Positions 48,554-62,173 of a DNA stretch of 64,000 bases are shown one piece after another. The stretch's first letter is position 1. Each line of letters begins with the position of its first letter. The position numbers were made by a program, and so were the translations under genes. The notes beneath the pieces were generated by a model. The model had not been told where the DNA came from. It did not search any database and saw only the letters and a program-made list of their open reading frames with translations. This DNA is from Acanthacorydalis orientalis (lineage: Eukaryota > Arthropoda > Insecta > Megaloptera > Corydalidae), in contig CM068319.1 of NCBI GenBank assembly GCA_034766995.1, positions 25,002,459 to 25,066,458 on the forward strand, in the 5' to 3' direction.

Positions 48554-49089
48554 ATTGTATTTATTATAGTTTTCGTAAATACTAAACGTTATAAACTTAA
48601 TTAAGAATGAGTTATAATTAATTTATCGTCTTTCCTAAACTTTTAATACGTGTATCGTTTTAACTTCATAAATTCTGATATTTAATGAGACCTATATTAA
48701 TTTACACGAAGTATATATCGTCGAATTAAATTCAAGTTTTCTAGAAAAATAAAAAAATATTAATTGTATTTAACGTGTTTTTGAAATATGTTTATACGTC
48801 GAGGAAAAATTTATCATTGAGTTTTAATTATGACAATTTTGTCATCGTTGTCTTTAAATATAAAACGTTTATCTACTTAATTTTTTGTTACTTCTTTTAA
48901 AATTAATTTATATTTTCGGTTACATTTAATATAAATTTGTAATTAATTTCAAGTTAATTGAAATTATTAGTGAGAAATTATTCAAAGATGTTTAATTGAA
49001 TTAATTAATATATTCTTCTTATAATTCGTTGCTAATTGTTCTGGCAGAAAAACTTATTAAAATATAAAGTTTAATTATAAATTCATTTG

Positions 49090-49133
<44 letters not shown>
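49090..49133. repeat. (TA)n microsatellite
   Basis: About 21 uninterrupted TA units. Confidence 0.97.
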
Positions 49134-49135
<2 letters not shown>

Positions 49136-49674
49136 CTTTTATGATATGAAAAATATAAATACATATTTAATTTTTTCTTATATGTCTAATTCAAATAAAA
49201 ATGTTTTTGATATATTAAATTTATGTATTCCGCTTGTAAGATATCTATTTCATATTTCACAGATATTAGAAATTTTTTAACAGTTTCCTCTTTATAAAAT
49301 TATTCAGAATATAAATATTTTTCAACGCTTTGATTCATATGTGTAATTACAAATCCTTCCTCGTTCAGTTCAGTCATAATTATTTCTACAGCTAGAAAAT
49401 CTATGTAAGATTGTGTACTTTATGTACTAAATATTTATTATTAATACTAATATGCTTTGGTAAATATATTTGTTAATAAATTATACAAACTGTAATTATT
49501 CTCACAATGAGTTATATTTTCCCAAAGTATATGAAAAACTAATATAATATTTTTATTTCGCGTATTCATATATTGTATCTAAAATAATATTAATATTTAT
49601 TAAAAACTTATTTTTAATTTAAAATTCAAATATTGTTAGTTATACATTAAATTAAGAAAATATTTTTTTTAATC

Positions 49675-49703
49675 ATATATATATATATATATATACACAC
49701 ACA
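49675..49703. repeat. (TA)n-(CA)n compound microsatellite
   Basis: About ten TA units followed by CA. TA lies 5' of CA, the rarer order in this window. Confidence 0.93.
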
Positions 49704-49727
49704 TACATTCGTACATACATTCACATA

Positions 49728-49860
49728 CAGTTATCCGTCGACTTACGTCGTCCTCGTTATGTTTTTTTGCACGAACCGTCGTTAATGAATTAAGACAGTA
49801 TCTCGAACTTATGTTCTTGTTACCTTGACTTGTGGCGTTATCTTTCAAGAGTTTTGTTTT
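49728..49860. other. short non-AT-rich stretch, possible old transposon end
   Basis: CAGTTATCCGTCGACTTACG and GAACCGTCGTTAATG stand out from the AT-rich background, and their CG-containing blocks recall ends of some DNA transposons. No matching inverted partner or target duplication was found, so the origin stays open. Confidence 0.15.
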
Positions 49861-50131
49861 CTGCTAAAATAAATAAATACAAGAAACGATGAAATACTTA
49901 GACTGAATGCTTCAGTTAATTATTATAAGAAATTATTAACCGAAAAAGAGCAAAGGTATGTCTTAAAAATAAATAGATCAATAATTTAGGAAAAAAACAA
50001 TTTACTCATAAGTACAATTCTTATAACAAACTGTAATTATTTCATTCGATGAAGGTTATTAAACCAACTTCATTTAAAATACAAGAAATGTTATTTATAA
50101 ACAAAACTTATTTACATAGACAGGCACATAC

Positions 50132-50132
<1 letters not shown>

Positions 50133-50188
<56 letters not shown>
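50133..50188. repeat. (TA)n microsatellite
   Basis: About 28 uninterrupted TA units. Confidence 0.97.
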
Positions 50189-50189
<1 letters not shown>

Positions 50190-50772
50190 CATTACACTTT
50201 TTTGTCTATTGTTAAATTAAAATAAATAAGAAACGAGAGTTATGTAAAGTGGTTCTATAAGTTTATAAACAGATTCAAACAAAATAGGCTATAAAGATAT
50301 ATGTTCTGTGATGATTTATTAAATATACACTGGATGTTATGTCTATTTTCCCAGTATAAACTATTTTTTTATATACAATTAAGTAATGTTATTTTTTTTA
50401 AAAAGAAACCGTAACAAACTCATGAATAAATAATATCCTTGAAAATTATTTTAATAAATTCGACTGTATTTATTTCGTCTAATTAAAGCGTGAATTTAGG
50501 AACTAGAGCGAACTTTTACTAATAACAATTCATTTATTTAATATACTGTATTTATATTATGAAAATTCATGATGTTGAAGTAAAAAATCCTGTTTATTAT
50601 TATAGAAGAAAATGATTAAAATGTATATCTGGAAAAAAATTGATAAAAATATAACAAGTTGATTCTTATTAATAAAATTTCAAAGAATATCTGATTATGT
50701 AAATATTTTAATTATTTTAAATTTCTAAATCCGTATATAAACTTGTAGAAGATTTCTTGTGACACACACATT

Positions 50773-50804
<32 letters not shown>

Positions 50805-53440
50805 AATTAACTTTAAAGATTTACGAATTTTCTTCTTAAAATAACAATTTTTATAAGAAGTAATTCGATATTCATAACCTTTCAAATTTATTGTACTTTC
50901 GGAAATAGCTAAAGCTAGTTTATTATTCAAAAGACATCTTTGAGGAAGCTTTCACAGCTAGTAGTTCCATACATTTTACACATTTCAAAAAGATTCAGAT
51001 AGTAGGAAAACCAGAAATTGTCTAGAGACGTCGTATGTTATCACAGAGGTAGCTACAAAAAGCATATATATTGCGCAGGAAAATTACTTAATTTAATGTC
51101 AGCACTCTCTGCGCACTATTTTCACTGACATATAAGTTGACATAAGAAAAGTCTTAAACTAATTTAAATATTGTAATGAACTCATGTGAAGTTCATAAAG
51201 AAATCTACATTCAGAAATGGATCGACAGAAATAGATGTCATTTCTTATTTAAATAATAATTGTCAATTATCTATTCTATGGTTATTTAACTATACAAAAC
51301 ATTAGTTTTTAACTACTTCTTTACTTTATTTGTTTTTTAAAAACATTGCTCTTATCGAATTACACAGATTAAAAGGGTATATATATATATATATAAAGCA
51401 AAATAAATAATGTAAATATATAGGGGTGAGATTATATACATATATGTATTGTAGAGATAACAAATCCTTATTTATTTTTGTATCACACAATGACATCCCT
51501 TAATTCAACAAACAGACCGAGAGAATCGGATTTCTGTTTAATAATCTTTCATTATTTGAATGAAAGTTATGCTGGCATACTGTCGTGATACAAAATTCAT
51601 CCATGTTCATTAAAATACCAGCGTTTTTCTTATTTGCCTATTAGAGTATCTTTCACTACATTAGATTCAGCATACAAGATAAAACATCGTTTCTAAATCA
51701 ATATTTAATGGTCGGAAATATTTCAACATCCGTTCTAGTATCCAATTGTAAACGAAAGTATTTTCTTTGAATTTTGTAAATTCACTGAACTGGAAAGCAG
51801 TGCCAAATAATTGTTTTTTTTTTTATTTTTTGGATTATTTGTTGTTGAAAACTTTTCTTTTTTGTAGATTAAAAATATTTATTCTTAGAATAAATATTAT
51901 GTAAAATTTGTTTAGTTTAAAATCTAAAATCATAAGAATCTTTATGTAGAGAAACACTAATATTCGTAATGCTAGATGATACCAAATTGTAAATAATATG
52001 CATTTTTTAAAACGAAATGATATTCATTGAAAATAATAATAGAATAATGTGTCATTATTAATTGAAACGTTTTCAAAAATAGAAACTGTCAGATTTTATA
52101 TCAATACAAACGTGTTATAAGGAAATATAAAATATTTTCTTTAATTCGAATACAATTAAATAATTTCGATTTATTTGGGAAATGTTCATAAAATATTTGG
52201 TTATTTCGGTACTAAAAATACATTTGTCATCTTCTTTCGTATTTGAAATTTTTTTTATAGATATTAAAAAATAATTATTAACGAATTTGTATGTTTTTTA
52301 TTATCTAAAATAATTTATTTTCGTAAATTATCTGTGAATTTCAATGATTTGTTTTTAAATAAGTTGCTAGTTTCCAAATTGTTAGACTATATTTATGTTA
52401 ATAAGATAAATCTTAATATTATCATTTTAGTGTTTTTAAAGTCAGTGTCGTTTTTCACAAATTATAAATTTAGGACTAATGTAGAAAAGATTATAAAAAA
52501 TATTAAAATTTTGATGTACATACACACTATTTTGAAGTTGAATGTAATAATTATTTATTAAAAAGTCATACTCAGTTACGAAAACAGAAAAATATATATC
52601 AAAGAATGAATTGTTTTCTATTATATTAGATGAAAATATATAGCTAAAAAGTATACATTTCTATTATTCAATATAAGGCCTTGTTTAAGAATATGGTCCT
52701 CACGAAAGTATTGTTAATTTTATTCATATATTAAACATTTAAATAAAAAAGGTCAGTTTAGAAAGTCATTTTTTTGTATTTAAATTTGTGTACTAGCTTA
52801 TAATATTTAGTTTTAAAATAAAATCTAAAATATTGAATTTTTTATATAATTGGTTTTTGATGATAATAATTTCAATTTCTTATAAAAAAAATTTAATTAG
52901 AAACTTGTTTTTAAACTGAATTAAGAAAATAAAAAAAATGTTTTATATATGTTACTATATTAAACAAGTTTTCTATACAAATAAATAAAAATCATTATTT
53001 AGAAACAATAAATAAGAACGAAAATAATTATTTACCTGTCAGATATATTATTTGTCCCTTTTTTATAGAAACGAGATGAGATTTTCTGAACAATGTTTTT
53101 TTGAATATTCAATATTGAAATTAATATAAATACATGTTATTTTGAAAAATAAGCTGAAGAAATTTATTCGAAAGCATTATTTACATTTTTTTAATCGGAT
53201 AATAATTAATCAAGTACATTTAAAGAACGTCTCACAATTTTAAATAAATAATATGTTTTTCTGTAATTTATCTCAATCTAAATATTTACTTTAAGTATAA
53301 AGGTTTCATTTAATGTGTAGAACAATATATATATATATATATATAAATGGGTCCGTATGGGTATAATATATGATATCGTATAACTATCAAATCCAAAAAA
53401 TATGTCCCATATTGCAAATGACGAAAAACAATGACCACTC
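50190..53440. other. AT-rich interval, no gene seen
   Basis: It holds TA tracts at 50762, a short one at 51378-51395 and one at 53325-53345. A small hairpin (CTTTCATT at 51546, AATGAAAG at 51559) was noted. The plus frame at 52334-52561 is Leu/Ile/Asn/Lys-rich, matches nothing I know and fits chance. Confidence 0.6.
50762..50804. repeat. (CA)n-(TA)n compound microsatellite
   Basis: A short CA run, TTT, then TA units interrupted by TTT. Confidence 0.92.
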
Positions 53441-53449
53441 ATCTAAATC

Positions 53450-53835
53450 CATGAATTTATATCAGTCGCATTTCGGACAAAGTGATAGCCACTTTGGTTG
53501 CACGGGCGCGTAAACGCAAGGGCCGCGGGGCGCATTGTACACACATTCTCATCTGGCAAGTATTTGTGTCGTTCCAACCGACCCCACCCTGTTCTCCTCA
53601 TACCTACAATCAAAGCCCACGTTTCTACTCTATACACACACACACACAAGGGATGAAACGAGAGATGAAGTAAACAGGGGGTGAAAGTGTACACTGATGA
53701 GCGCCGCACGACGTGGGGGTGTTGTCGGTAGCTAGCTACTACACGGAAACCAATTAAACGGCTCTTGAAACGCCCTTATACGAACAACCCCGTTCGCACA
53801 GCTGCTGTGTTGTATCACAAAATAGGAAATAGTGC
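53450..53835. other. G+C-rich patch L, candidate promoter or enhancer
   Basis: The most G+C-rich stretch seen, with GCAAGGGCCGCGGGGCGC near 53517 and several GC/GT-box-like sites: GACCCCACCC near 53580, AGGGGGTG near 53676 and CGTGGGGGTG near 53712. KLF/Sp zinc-finger factors bind sites of this type. It also has a CA run (53634-53648). Minus frame 53709-53443 is open but starts at GTG, and plus frame 53482-53673 also starts at GTG, so neither is supported. A CpG-rich promoter or enhancer is the best guess. Confidence 0.35.
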
Positions 53836-53839
53836 AGTA

Positions 53840-55250
53840 CTGTAGCTTAGTAATTTGTTACTTCTCTAACTATTATTGATTACTATAATATTTTAATAAT
53901 TGATGTAAATATAAATATTTACATTCATAAATTACATCCTAAATTATATTATCAGGTTTCTAACCAATAATCACAAAGAAATAAATTATAAAAAAATTCA
54001 TTATAAATTATCTGTCACAAAATTTTCTTTTGGTTAATTCTGAATCAATTTTATGGTTTAGAATTAATCGTTTTTAAAATTATTTCAGAAATAGTATTAT
54101 TTTCATATTTTATTCCTTGTCTTAAAAGTAAAAAGTAATTATTTTTTTAAATGAAAATTATTCTTATTATTTGAAATATTTGTTTTCTCATTTTCTTTTT
54201 TCATAATGTCATTACATATAATTCATTAAGATTGTTTTTAATATATAATATATTAATATCTAAAAATAAGCAGAAATATAAATATTATCAAACGTTCTTG
54301 AAATATTTAAAAACTTAAGATTGTTTATATACAAAATAAAAAACAAACAAAAGAAATACACTTATACTTTGGTAAATATAACAGCATTTCGTAATTAAAT
54401 TATTTGAAAATAATAAACTGCTCGAAGAAAATTATTTCCTTACATATAAAGAAAAGAAAAATAAAACAATGTTGTGATTTTCGTTAGTTCCATGATCAGT
54501 TTTATAATATTATGAAACAATATTAATAAAAACTTAATTTTTTTTAAAACAAAAAATTTAATATAGGTTTATTTGAAGCAAATCGTTGAATTAAGTATTC
54601 TTTCTATTATTTCTAAACACATTTAATGACGTATTATATTTAATATTTTATTAGTAATGTCGTTCTCATTGGATGTTAATGATTTCCTTAATACTAAGAT
54701 AATTTCTAAAACATACATATAATAAAATTATTAAATAGTTTTTAAAAATATTATGTCTGTGATTTACATAATCGATTTTAAAAAATTGTTAGATTAAAAA
54801 TTATAAATGTTCTCAACAATAATTTAACATTATTACAAATGATCTTCATTGTTTATTATGAATTTTATGTTTTCACTCATATATTTTTTAAACAAATCAG
54901 CGATTCTAATCTGAAGTCATATAAAAATATTAAAATTATGCTAATTTCATCTAAGAGGTGATACTCTCATTCAATGAACTCGATTGTAATCTCATGTATT
55001 TCCTTTCTCGTACACTTTTTTCAAAATATAAGCGTGGATTAAAATAACACAATAAATGTTACATTTTAACTACTTTTATGTAAATAAAGGGAGTGATATG
55101 CAGTATTTCTTACAAAGAGATTGTGTTTATCTCTCTGGTATTCAAAAATAACTGGAGTAAACGATTTTATATTCACTTAATTGTAATTATGAGTAAAAAA
55201 TATGATTTATTTAAAAAATACAATTACATAAAGCTTAAAAGCTCTTTGTT
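53840..55250. other. AT-rich interval, no gene seen
   Basis: AT-rich filler without microsatellites of note. No frame or RNA gene is recognisable. Confidence 0.65.
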
Positions 55251-55254
55251 TATA

Positions 55255-55560
55255 CAACGTATACGCAACGATTGACTATACATACTGAATTTGTGTACAT
55301 TTTCGTTGTATCGTCGTAAACCTTGTCAAGGTTTGCGTTGAACAGAACGAAGGGGGTTATACACCACCAACCACCAGATAGATACAGTATTACATATATG
55401 CGTATTCTCCGTAGGTGTTTATATCTGATTAATACGAGTCGTGTTTTATTCGAATGCGGTGATGCTGTATTCGTGGACAAGAAAAGCAATCGATTTTAGT
55501 AATGTGTGTGCAATTGAATACACGAGCGAGATGGTTTTAATATCGAGCGTTGAATTTCAT
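55255..55560. other. G+C-richer patch M
   Basis: About 300 bp with scattered CpGs and the motif ACACCACCAACCACCAG near 55362. The small inverted repeat AAACCTT-GTC-AAGGTTT lies at 55318-55334. The minus frame 55489-55250 begins at TTG and gives no known protein. It is a candidate conserved non-coding element. Confidence 0.25.
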
Positions 55561-55671
55561 TATACTATTACGTGATCTATAGTATTGCTATTCACCCTAT
55601 ATTAATAATATTACTGTATATTTGTTCATTATTATATCGATTACAATATGAAGAGAATTACAAAAAGAGAT

Positions 55672-55675
<4 letters not shown>

Positions 55676-55757
<82 letters not shown>

Positions 55758-55759
55758 AT
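55676..55759. repeat. (TA)n microsatellite, interrupted
   Basis: Three TA runs separated by an AAT shift near 55708 and a TGTA step near 55742. Confidence 0.96.
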
Positions 55760-58440
55760 AACTTAACAGTAATAAAATAAATACTAAATTAAAACATCTC
55801 CGTTTTTCAATTTTATTTTCAATATAAAACTGAATAAATGCACTGTTTTATATTAAGTACAATGAAACCACTTTACAAATAACCAACTTGGTTCTATTGG
55901 TAATGTTTGCTTGTTATAAAGAAAATTCATAATATAGTTGGTACATATAGGTGAATTTATTTTTAGAATTTTCTTTTTTGAATAGATAAATTTGATATAA
56001 ATAAATTTGTCATATGGAAGTTTTGCTGTATATTTTTTAGACATGTATTAAAGCTAATAATAATCCTTTAATTGTAAAAATTAATTAGAAGTGTTCATTT
56101 CTGACTTCATCTTTAAAAAACAATACATCTTACATTCTCAAAAGGGAATGAAGTTCTATTGATAATATTTTATTGAGTATTCTAGTATCTAAAAAAATTA
56201 AAATGAAAAATGTAGAATACTTTTATTTGTATAACTTTTTAACTTAAATGAAATAAATATTACTAATAATTACAATAATCTTTTGATATATTCGTTTCTT
56301 TTTTATTTCATTATTCAGTTATAAATCAATACATAATAATATAGAGATAAAAAGTGAAACGAATAAAATATTTTCGTATGTACATATTCAGTAAAATTAA
56401 TTTATCAGCTTTTAATTAACATCCGCCTTAAAAATATGTTCATTTATATTATATTTATATTCAATGTTAGTACCTACTATAAATAGTAATTAAAAATAAT
56501 TTTAGTAAAGGTTTCTACTTTCTAAATGGGTTATAGTCTTGTATCTTTTTAATAAACCCATTTAAGAATTGTCGCATGCTTGAAATTAGGAACGATTAAG
56601 TCGCATTCTTTAAAGAAATCCCTACTAGCGCATTTGACCTCTTTCGCAAGTGTACTTAATGGTCATTATTGTTATTTTAAAAGCACAGATTTGTTAATTT
56701 CAAATATGAACAAGTGATAAAAGTGCACCATACCATCATACATACTTATTTAGGATTATCTTTTATTCATGATTTTATTTTTCTTAAAATTTAAGATTTG
56801 ATAAATTAATTTCCAAACATTCTATAGTAAGTAATAATAATTACTTTCTATTGATTTTTATACTCTTATTAAATATATCAATGTTAAAGTTTCATTTAGG
56901 TAAAATTAGTCTTTAAGTAATGAAAGTTAAAAATTAGTTTTTTGATTAATTTTACATTTCATTTATATTATGAGATAATTAGCTATCTTTTTGTTTCTAA
57001 ATTATCATAATGAAAAGTAAATTTTGAGTTATTCATATAACTCAAAATCTATATATATGGAAATATTAGAAATGTAAAATAACTAAAATAAAATATTTTG
57101 AAAATGAATGCTTCTTATATTTTTATTTCTATAAATTTATATTTTTTAATGATTTGATGGTTATTTTTCTAAAAATATTCTGAAGTTTCAATATTTATCT
57201 ATTATTTGAAAGTACGTTAATATTTTTTTAATTACTTTATTGTACTTATGAATCAGGTTAAGTACAATTTTATTTCTACTTAAATGGAAATTATTTGTTA
57301 TTATAGATAAAATAATCTTTGTTTCAACAAAACTCAGCTTTTTATATCCTTCTTTTTGTATATATTGAACATTTTTAAACTGTTTAAACCCGAAACAGAA
57401 ATTCATATTAACTGTAATTTAGAACTTAATTTGGTAGTTTGTTGGAGCTAATTTTATATTTCATAAGTTATTCAGATATTTTTACATGTTAAGAAAAATC
57501 ATATTTATTAAAAAAGTAATTTTTCAATAAGCTAATTATTTCTATTACTGTATAGGTTGAAACAAAATTTTAAATAATTAAAAATATTACTAAATTTTGA
57601 TTTATAAAATGAAAACTTTTTTAAACGATGCGTAAAAGCCATAAAATCAAAATTGACCTCGTTCCATATCTTCGAACTGGTTGTTAGTGCGAGGTTTTCA
57701 ATATTCAGAAGCCAAATTTTAATAAACTGCTCCCAGGCATATGCAATGGCTATTGAAGGTTTATGCATAATTTTAATTTAAATAACTCATACTAATCGAT
57801 ACGTTGCAAGCTTTGTACTGTTTTATTTATGTAATTATACGTTACATTTAAATCCAGATTCAGCTAGATGTTGAAATAAATCGTCAGTATACTTGCAATT
57901 ACGTTAAACAAATACATGTCGAATTTTGCGAATAGTTGAATATGCACCTTTGAATTCACTCAGTTATTGTTTATTTTATAATTTAACAATTATGCTACAT
58001 TTTACTCTAAAATAGTTATTTGCGAATTTCACAAAATTTACAATGACAGCAATAATTTATATATACATGATACATGAAAATTATAAAATAGTACATAACA
58101 CATATTCATTTAATGTGTAGTGGAATTATTATTTCAAATAAAAAAATGTGTAAATAACTACACTGAAATATGCTCTTAAAATGATTTTTTACTACACTAG
58201 TCAAATTTCATAAAAATATGTATTCAGAGATTTAAGGGAAAAACGTATATAAAGATTAATAGATTAGTATAAGTACAAAAAAAGAATAAATGATGAAAAC
58301 TATTTTGTTTGTATTTTAAAATTAATTATTATTTTGTTTACATAATACATCAACATATTTGTTTAGTTATAAACACCAAATGATTTTATCAAATTTTACT
58401 GATATAATCGGTTTTAATATTTAATTAATGATCATATAGA

Positions 58441-58518
58441 TATGTATGTATGTATATATATATATATATGTACACATACATATATACATGTTATATATAT
58501 ATATATATATATATATAT
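58441..58518. repeat. (TATG)n/(TA)n/(CATA)n compound microsatellite
   Basis: TATG units, a TA run, TACACATACATATATACATG, then a second TA run. Confidence 0.95.
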
Positions 58519-59648
58519 GACTATAATTTCTTTTTCTTTTTGTACTTTTATTCTAAAATGCAAAATTTTCTAATTATTACTAATTTCGAAATATTATTGT
58601 CATTTTAAATGAACTAAAACCTCAACTTTAATATAACGTTTGTCATATTTTTCCTTGAATACCAAATATTTCTGTAGTCCCAAAGTTTACGTTTCTAACA
58701 ATAGGGTTGTTTATTGATTGTCAAATATTCGCCAAGAATGAAAGATGTTTGACAGTTAGATATTAACAGGTCAAGTACTTCCCTTATTGCTACTAATTTA
58801 TCAACGTGTCAGTACTACTGGCTGCTATATCACGTATGCGCCTTATTAAGAACTGAAACCTTTTGCATTCCATTTGATATATCTTCAATACATTTATCTG
58901 ACTTCCTATAGCGTAAATGTAAAACATTGTTTCTTTGAAATTATACAACTGTTTCAGGAAGAATGACCCTCTATCTTATTTAAAAAGTTCTTTCAACTTT
59001 CATTATATTTTTACATTCGTTTCGTATTTTTTGAATTTATTTTTTAAATGAAACAGAATGAAAAAAAACTGTAAATTTAACTTTTCATATTCATTTAAAT
59101 ATTTCAATATCGTATATTGAAATAACATTTCTTAATATTTTCATTTTCTTCACTATCGAAAAAATATAAAAAACATTAAATTAATTAATATTATTCCTTT
59201 GATGATAAATGAATATAAATAATGTAGACAAAAAATTATATCGATTTACTATGAATAATTATATTCCGAATATCCTTTTAACGCTACTATCTAGTGAAAA
59301 TATATCAGTAATCATATTTCCTACGATATCCTTTCACTCTACGTTTTCACAAAATATACATTTCTTTTTTACAAATAGTAGGAAACGCTATTTCTAGACA
59401 CAAGAACACAGTGACCTGAACACAAAAAGATAACCTCCTTACTCTATCTTTTAGAAGAGGTACTTTAAAGTGAAAGGTCTAGTCGGTAACAAACTTTGAT
59501 GGCATGATATCATTTCGACCATAGTAAGGTATTTCAGTGGATATTTTTGTTGGGTTCCTCGAGTTTAGATAGAGTTGATATATGTAATGTATTTTCTATA
59601 TGCAAAGTTATGTTTTTTCGTTTACTATTTTTCTATTTAAGAAACATT

Positions 59649-59651
<3 letters not shown>

Positions 59652-59686
<35 letters not shown>
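59652..59686. repeat. (TA)n microsatellite
   Basis: About 17 uninterrupted TA units. Confidence 0.96.
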
Positions 59687-59688
<2 letters not shown>

Positions 59689-60521
59689 CAGTTTCAAATA
59701 TCACAGTGTTTCAGTAGGCCGTTTATCTTATTTGATTATCATTAATAGAAAATATGTTATTTTAATTTTTTTATTATATATAAAATAAGTACACTAATAA
59801 AAATATCACTCTTCTGATAATATGAACGTTCGGTATTATGAACAGATATGACTATATGAATTAGAACGTTTTATCATTTAATATAAACAGTTTATATAAA
59901 ACTACATAATTTATATTGATGATATGGTTTCTATCAATATTTAGCGTTTTATTTTCAATGAGTTTATATATTAATTTTTTTACATACAAATAACTGTCCA
60001 AAATTGATCAATAATTGTTTGTGGATAATTTTGATTGATACTTATGCTCAATTTTATGGCAATTATATTATACTCAGTGATGAGAAATAAACAATCTATA
60101 TTTTATACTGAAAAGATCAGATTTTTCTGTGCTTTATTACTTTAAGTATGATTTCAGTGTCATTCAAATGCGCATAGGAAGGAATAAAACTAAGCAACTG
60201 TCAATTAATGAACAGTTTTTTCACATGAAAATCTTGTTTTTTAGGAGGATGAAAACTTAAAGGACATATTTCAGTTCAGTTATTAATAAAAGTTTTTATT
60301 TGAAATAATAACTAGCTTACACAATAAATACATACGTATAAGGTACTATTTTATAATTTCCACATACAAAATATATGTATATAAAAGATTACTGCAATTT
60401 TGTAAATTTTACAAGATCCGCATTAACTATTTTCAAGTAAAATGTAGCATAGTTAATACATTATAAAATAAATAATAACGGATTTGAATTCAAAAGTCCA
60501 CATTTAAATCTATTCGTAGAA

Positions 60522-60524
<3 letters not shown>

Positions 60525-60571
<47 letters not shown>
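60525..60571. repeat. (TA)n microsatellite
   Basis: About 23 uninterrupted TA units. Confidence 0.97.
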
Positions 60572-60575
<4 letters not shown>

Positions 60576-60661
60576 AACATATTTGCAAGTATCTCGAGCA
60601 ATTTATTTCAACAGATCTAGTTGAATATGGATTTAAATGTAATGTTTAATTATGTATGTAC

Positions 60662-60683
60662 ATATATATATATATATATATAT
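60662..60683. repeat. (TA)n microsatellite
   Basis: About 11 TA units after TATG/TACA steps. Confidence 0.92.
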
Positions 60684-62129
60684 TAATAAAAAAATAATTT
60701 ATTACTTTAATCAACTAATGCATTTTAATACTATTATTTTTTTTCGTTTAATTATCTGACTGGGATTGAATTAATTTTAAAGTTTCTCTGGCAAACTAAG
60801 TCTGAATATTTATTTTGTATTCACGTAAACTTTAGTCATTAAATCAGAATATTTCTTTTATTTTCTATTTCTAATGTTTGAACTTACTTCTATTTCTATG
60901 TAATTACTTTTTCCAAAATTAATTTACAAAAACTCCGTAACGAATTATATTTATTTATATAATTTTGATGAATGTAATCAGTAAGTAATTAGATTTATTA
61001 TATTTATTCCATAGATATTCATTGTTCGATTTTCTTTTGTATTTTTTCACAAATTTAATTTAAAATTTCATTTCGTTGCTTTGTTTGAAAAATAAATGAA
61101 ATATTTGACATATTTTCGAGCACTGACAGTTTGTAAATAATGTTTTATTGGATAAAATACAATTAGGATAATAGTTGTATTGCTTTTACTGTAAGCTTGT
61201 CAATAATGCTTTCACAAAAAAATATATATGAACATAAATGTATGTATATATATATGTGTGTATGTTGTTACATAATGTCGGACGCAGTAATGTAATAAAA
61301 TGCAATCGTACAGTTCGTGTCCAAAAACAAAAACGAATAAATTAAAATATCCAGTACTATAGTTTGCTATTTATATGCAAATAAAACAAATTAAAATAGA
61401 CTCTCTGTAATTGAAAGATTATATGAAAACAAACATGTAATAATTAAAACATTTCGATACAAACAGAAGTTCGTCAAACGTTAGTTTTGTTTATTAAAAT
61501 TTACATAAATTTATTTTATATTTTATTCAAAAATACATTTCGTTTTGAAAATGTTGTATTTTTATTTAACTTTTATTTTAAGAATTAAGTCAATATTAAA
61601 AAATAATCTAAATATGTAGTTTTATTCTTGAGTAATCTAATTTTGTATAAAAAATTACAGTTTCTGTTTATAGTATTCATTTTTAAATACTGAAAAAAGA
61701 TTTACAATAATTAAAAATTATATAGTTTTTTTGTACTGAAACAAATCGCTTTTTTATATAAAAGTAAAGACTTAATAATATATTAGTTATTTGTTAATTT
61801 ATAATTTTAATATATTGCATCAATGAGAGAATAATGTGTAAATGATTCAAAAAATGCTTAAGTTTTGCTTACAGTAAAGAAAAATGACCGTTAATAGTTA
61901 AAACAAAAAAATTAAGTGTTTGAAGATATTCTAAAATATAAAAAATAAATGTTTTATTACGTTTAAAAATTATTATTAATTTTATATCTTTTCTATTTAC
62001 AGGTGAGTACTTCAGTTATTATTCGATCTATTTTATTGGTAAGATTATTATATTTATTACAATTATAAATAGTGGTTAATTAGAATCGTCAAAAAATATT
62101 TTGAATAATATTCTTATACTTTATGCCAT

Positions 62130-62173
62130 TTATATATATATTTATATAAATTTATATATGTGTGTGTGTGTGT
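62130..62173. repeat. (TA)n-(GT)n compound microsatellite
   Basis: Interrupted TA units followed by seven GT units from about 62159. Confidence 0.93.

Larger units (their letters stand above)
44910..49670. other. AT-rich interval, no gene seen
   Basis: TA tracts at 47030, 47387, 47548, 48504 and 49090 are listed separately, as is a 16-bp tandem repeat at 48083. A stretch at 45880-46440 is only slightly less AT-rich. No frame, RNA gene or transposon end is recognisable. Confidence 0.6.

Noticed and set aside
53443..53709. 88-codon minus-strand open frame in patch L
   Set aside because: It begins at GTG and lies in the most G+C-rich patch, where stop codons are rare by composition. The product is not recognisable.
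56523..56564. Perfect 10-bp inverted repeat with 22-nt loop as a possible regulatory hairpin
   Set aside because: Arms are short, the loop is long and nothing around it gives a role; repeats of this size occur by chance in 64 kb of AT-rich sequence.
57532..57768. 78-codon ATG-started minus-strand frame
   Set aside because: Composition is ordinary for AT-rich DNA, no known motif is visible, and frames of this length are expected by chance in 64 kb.
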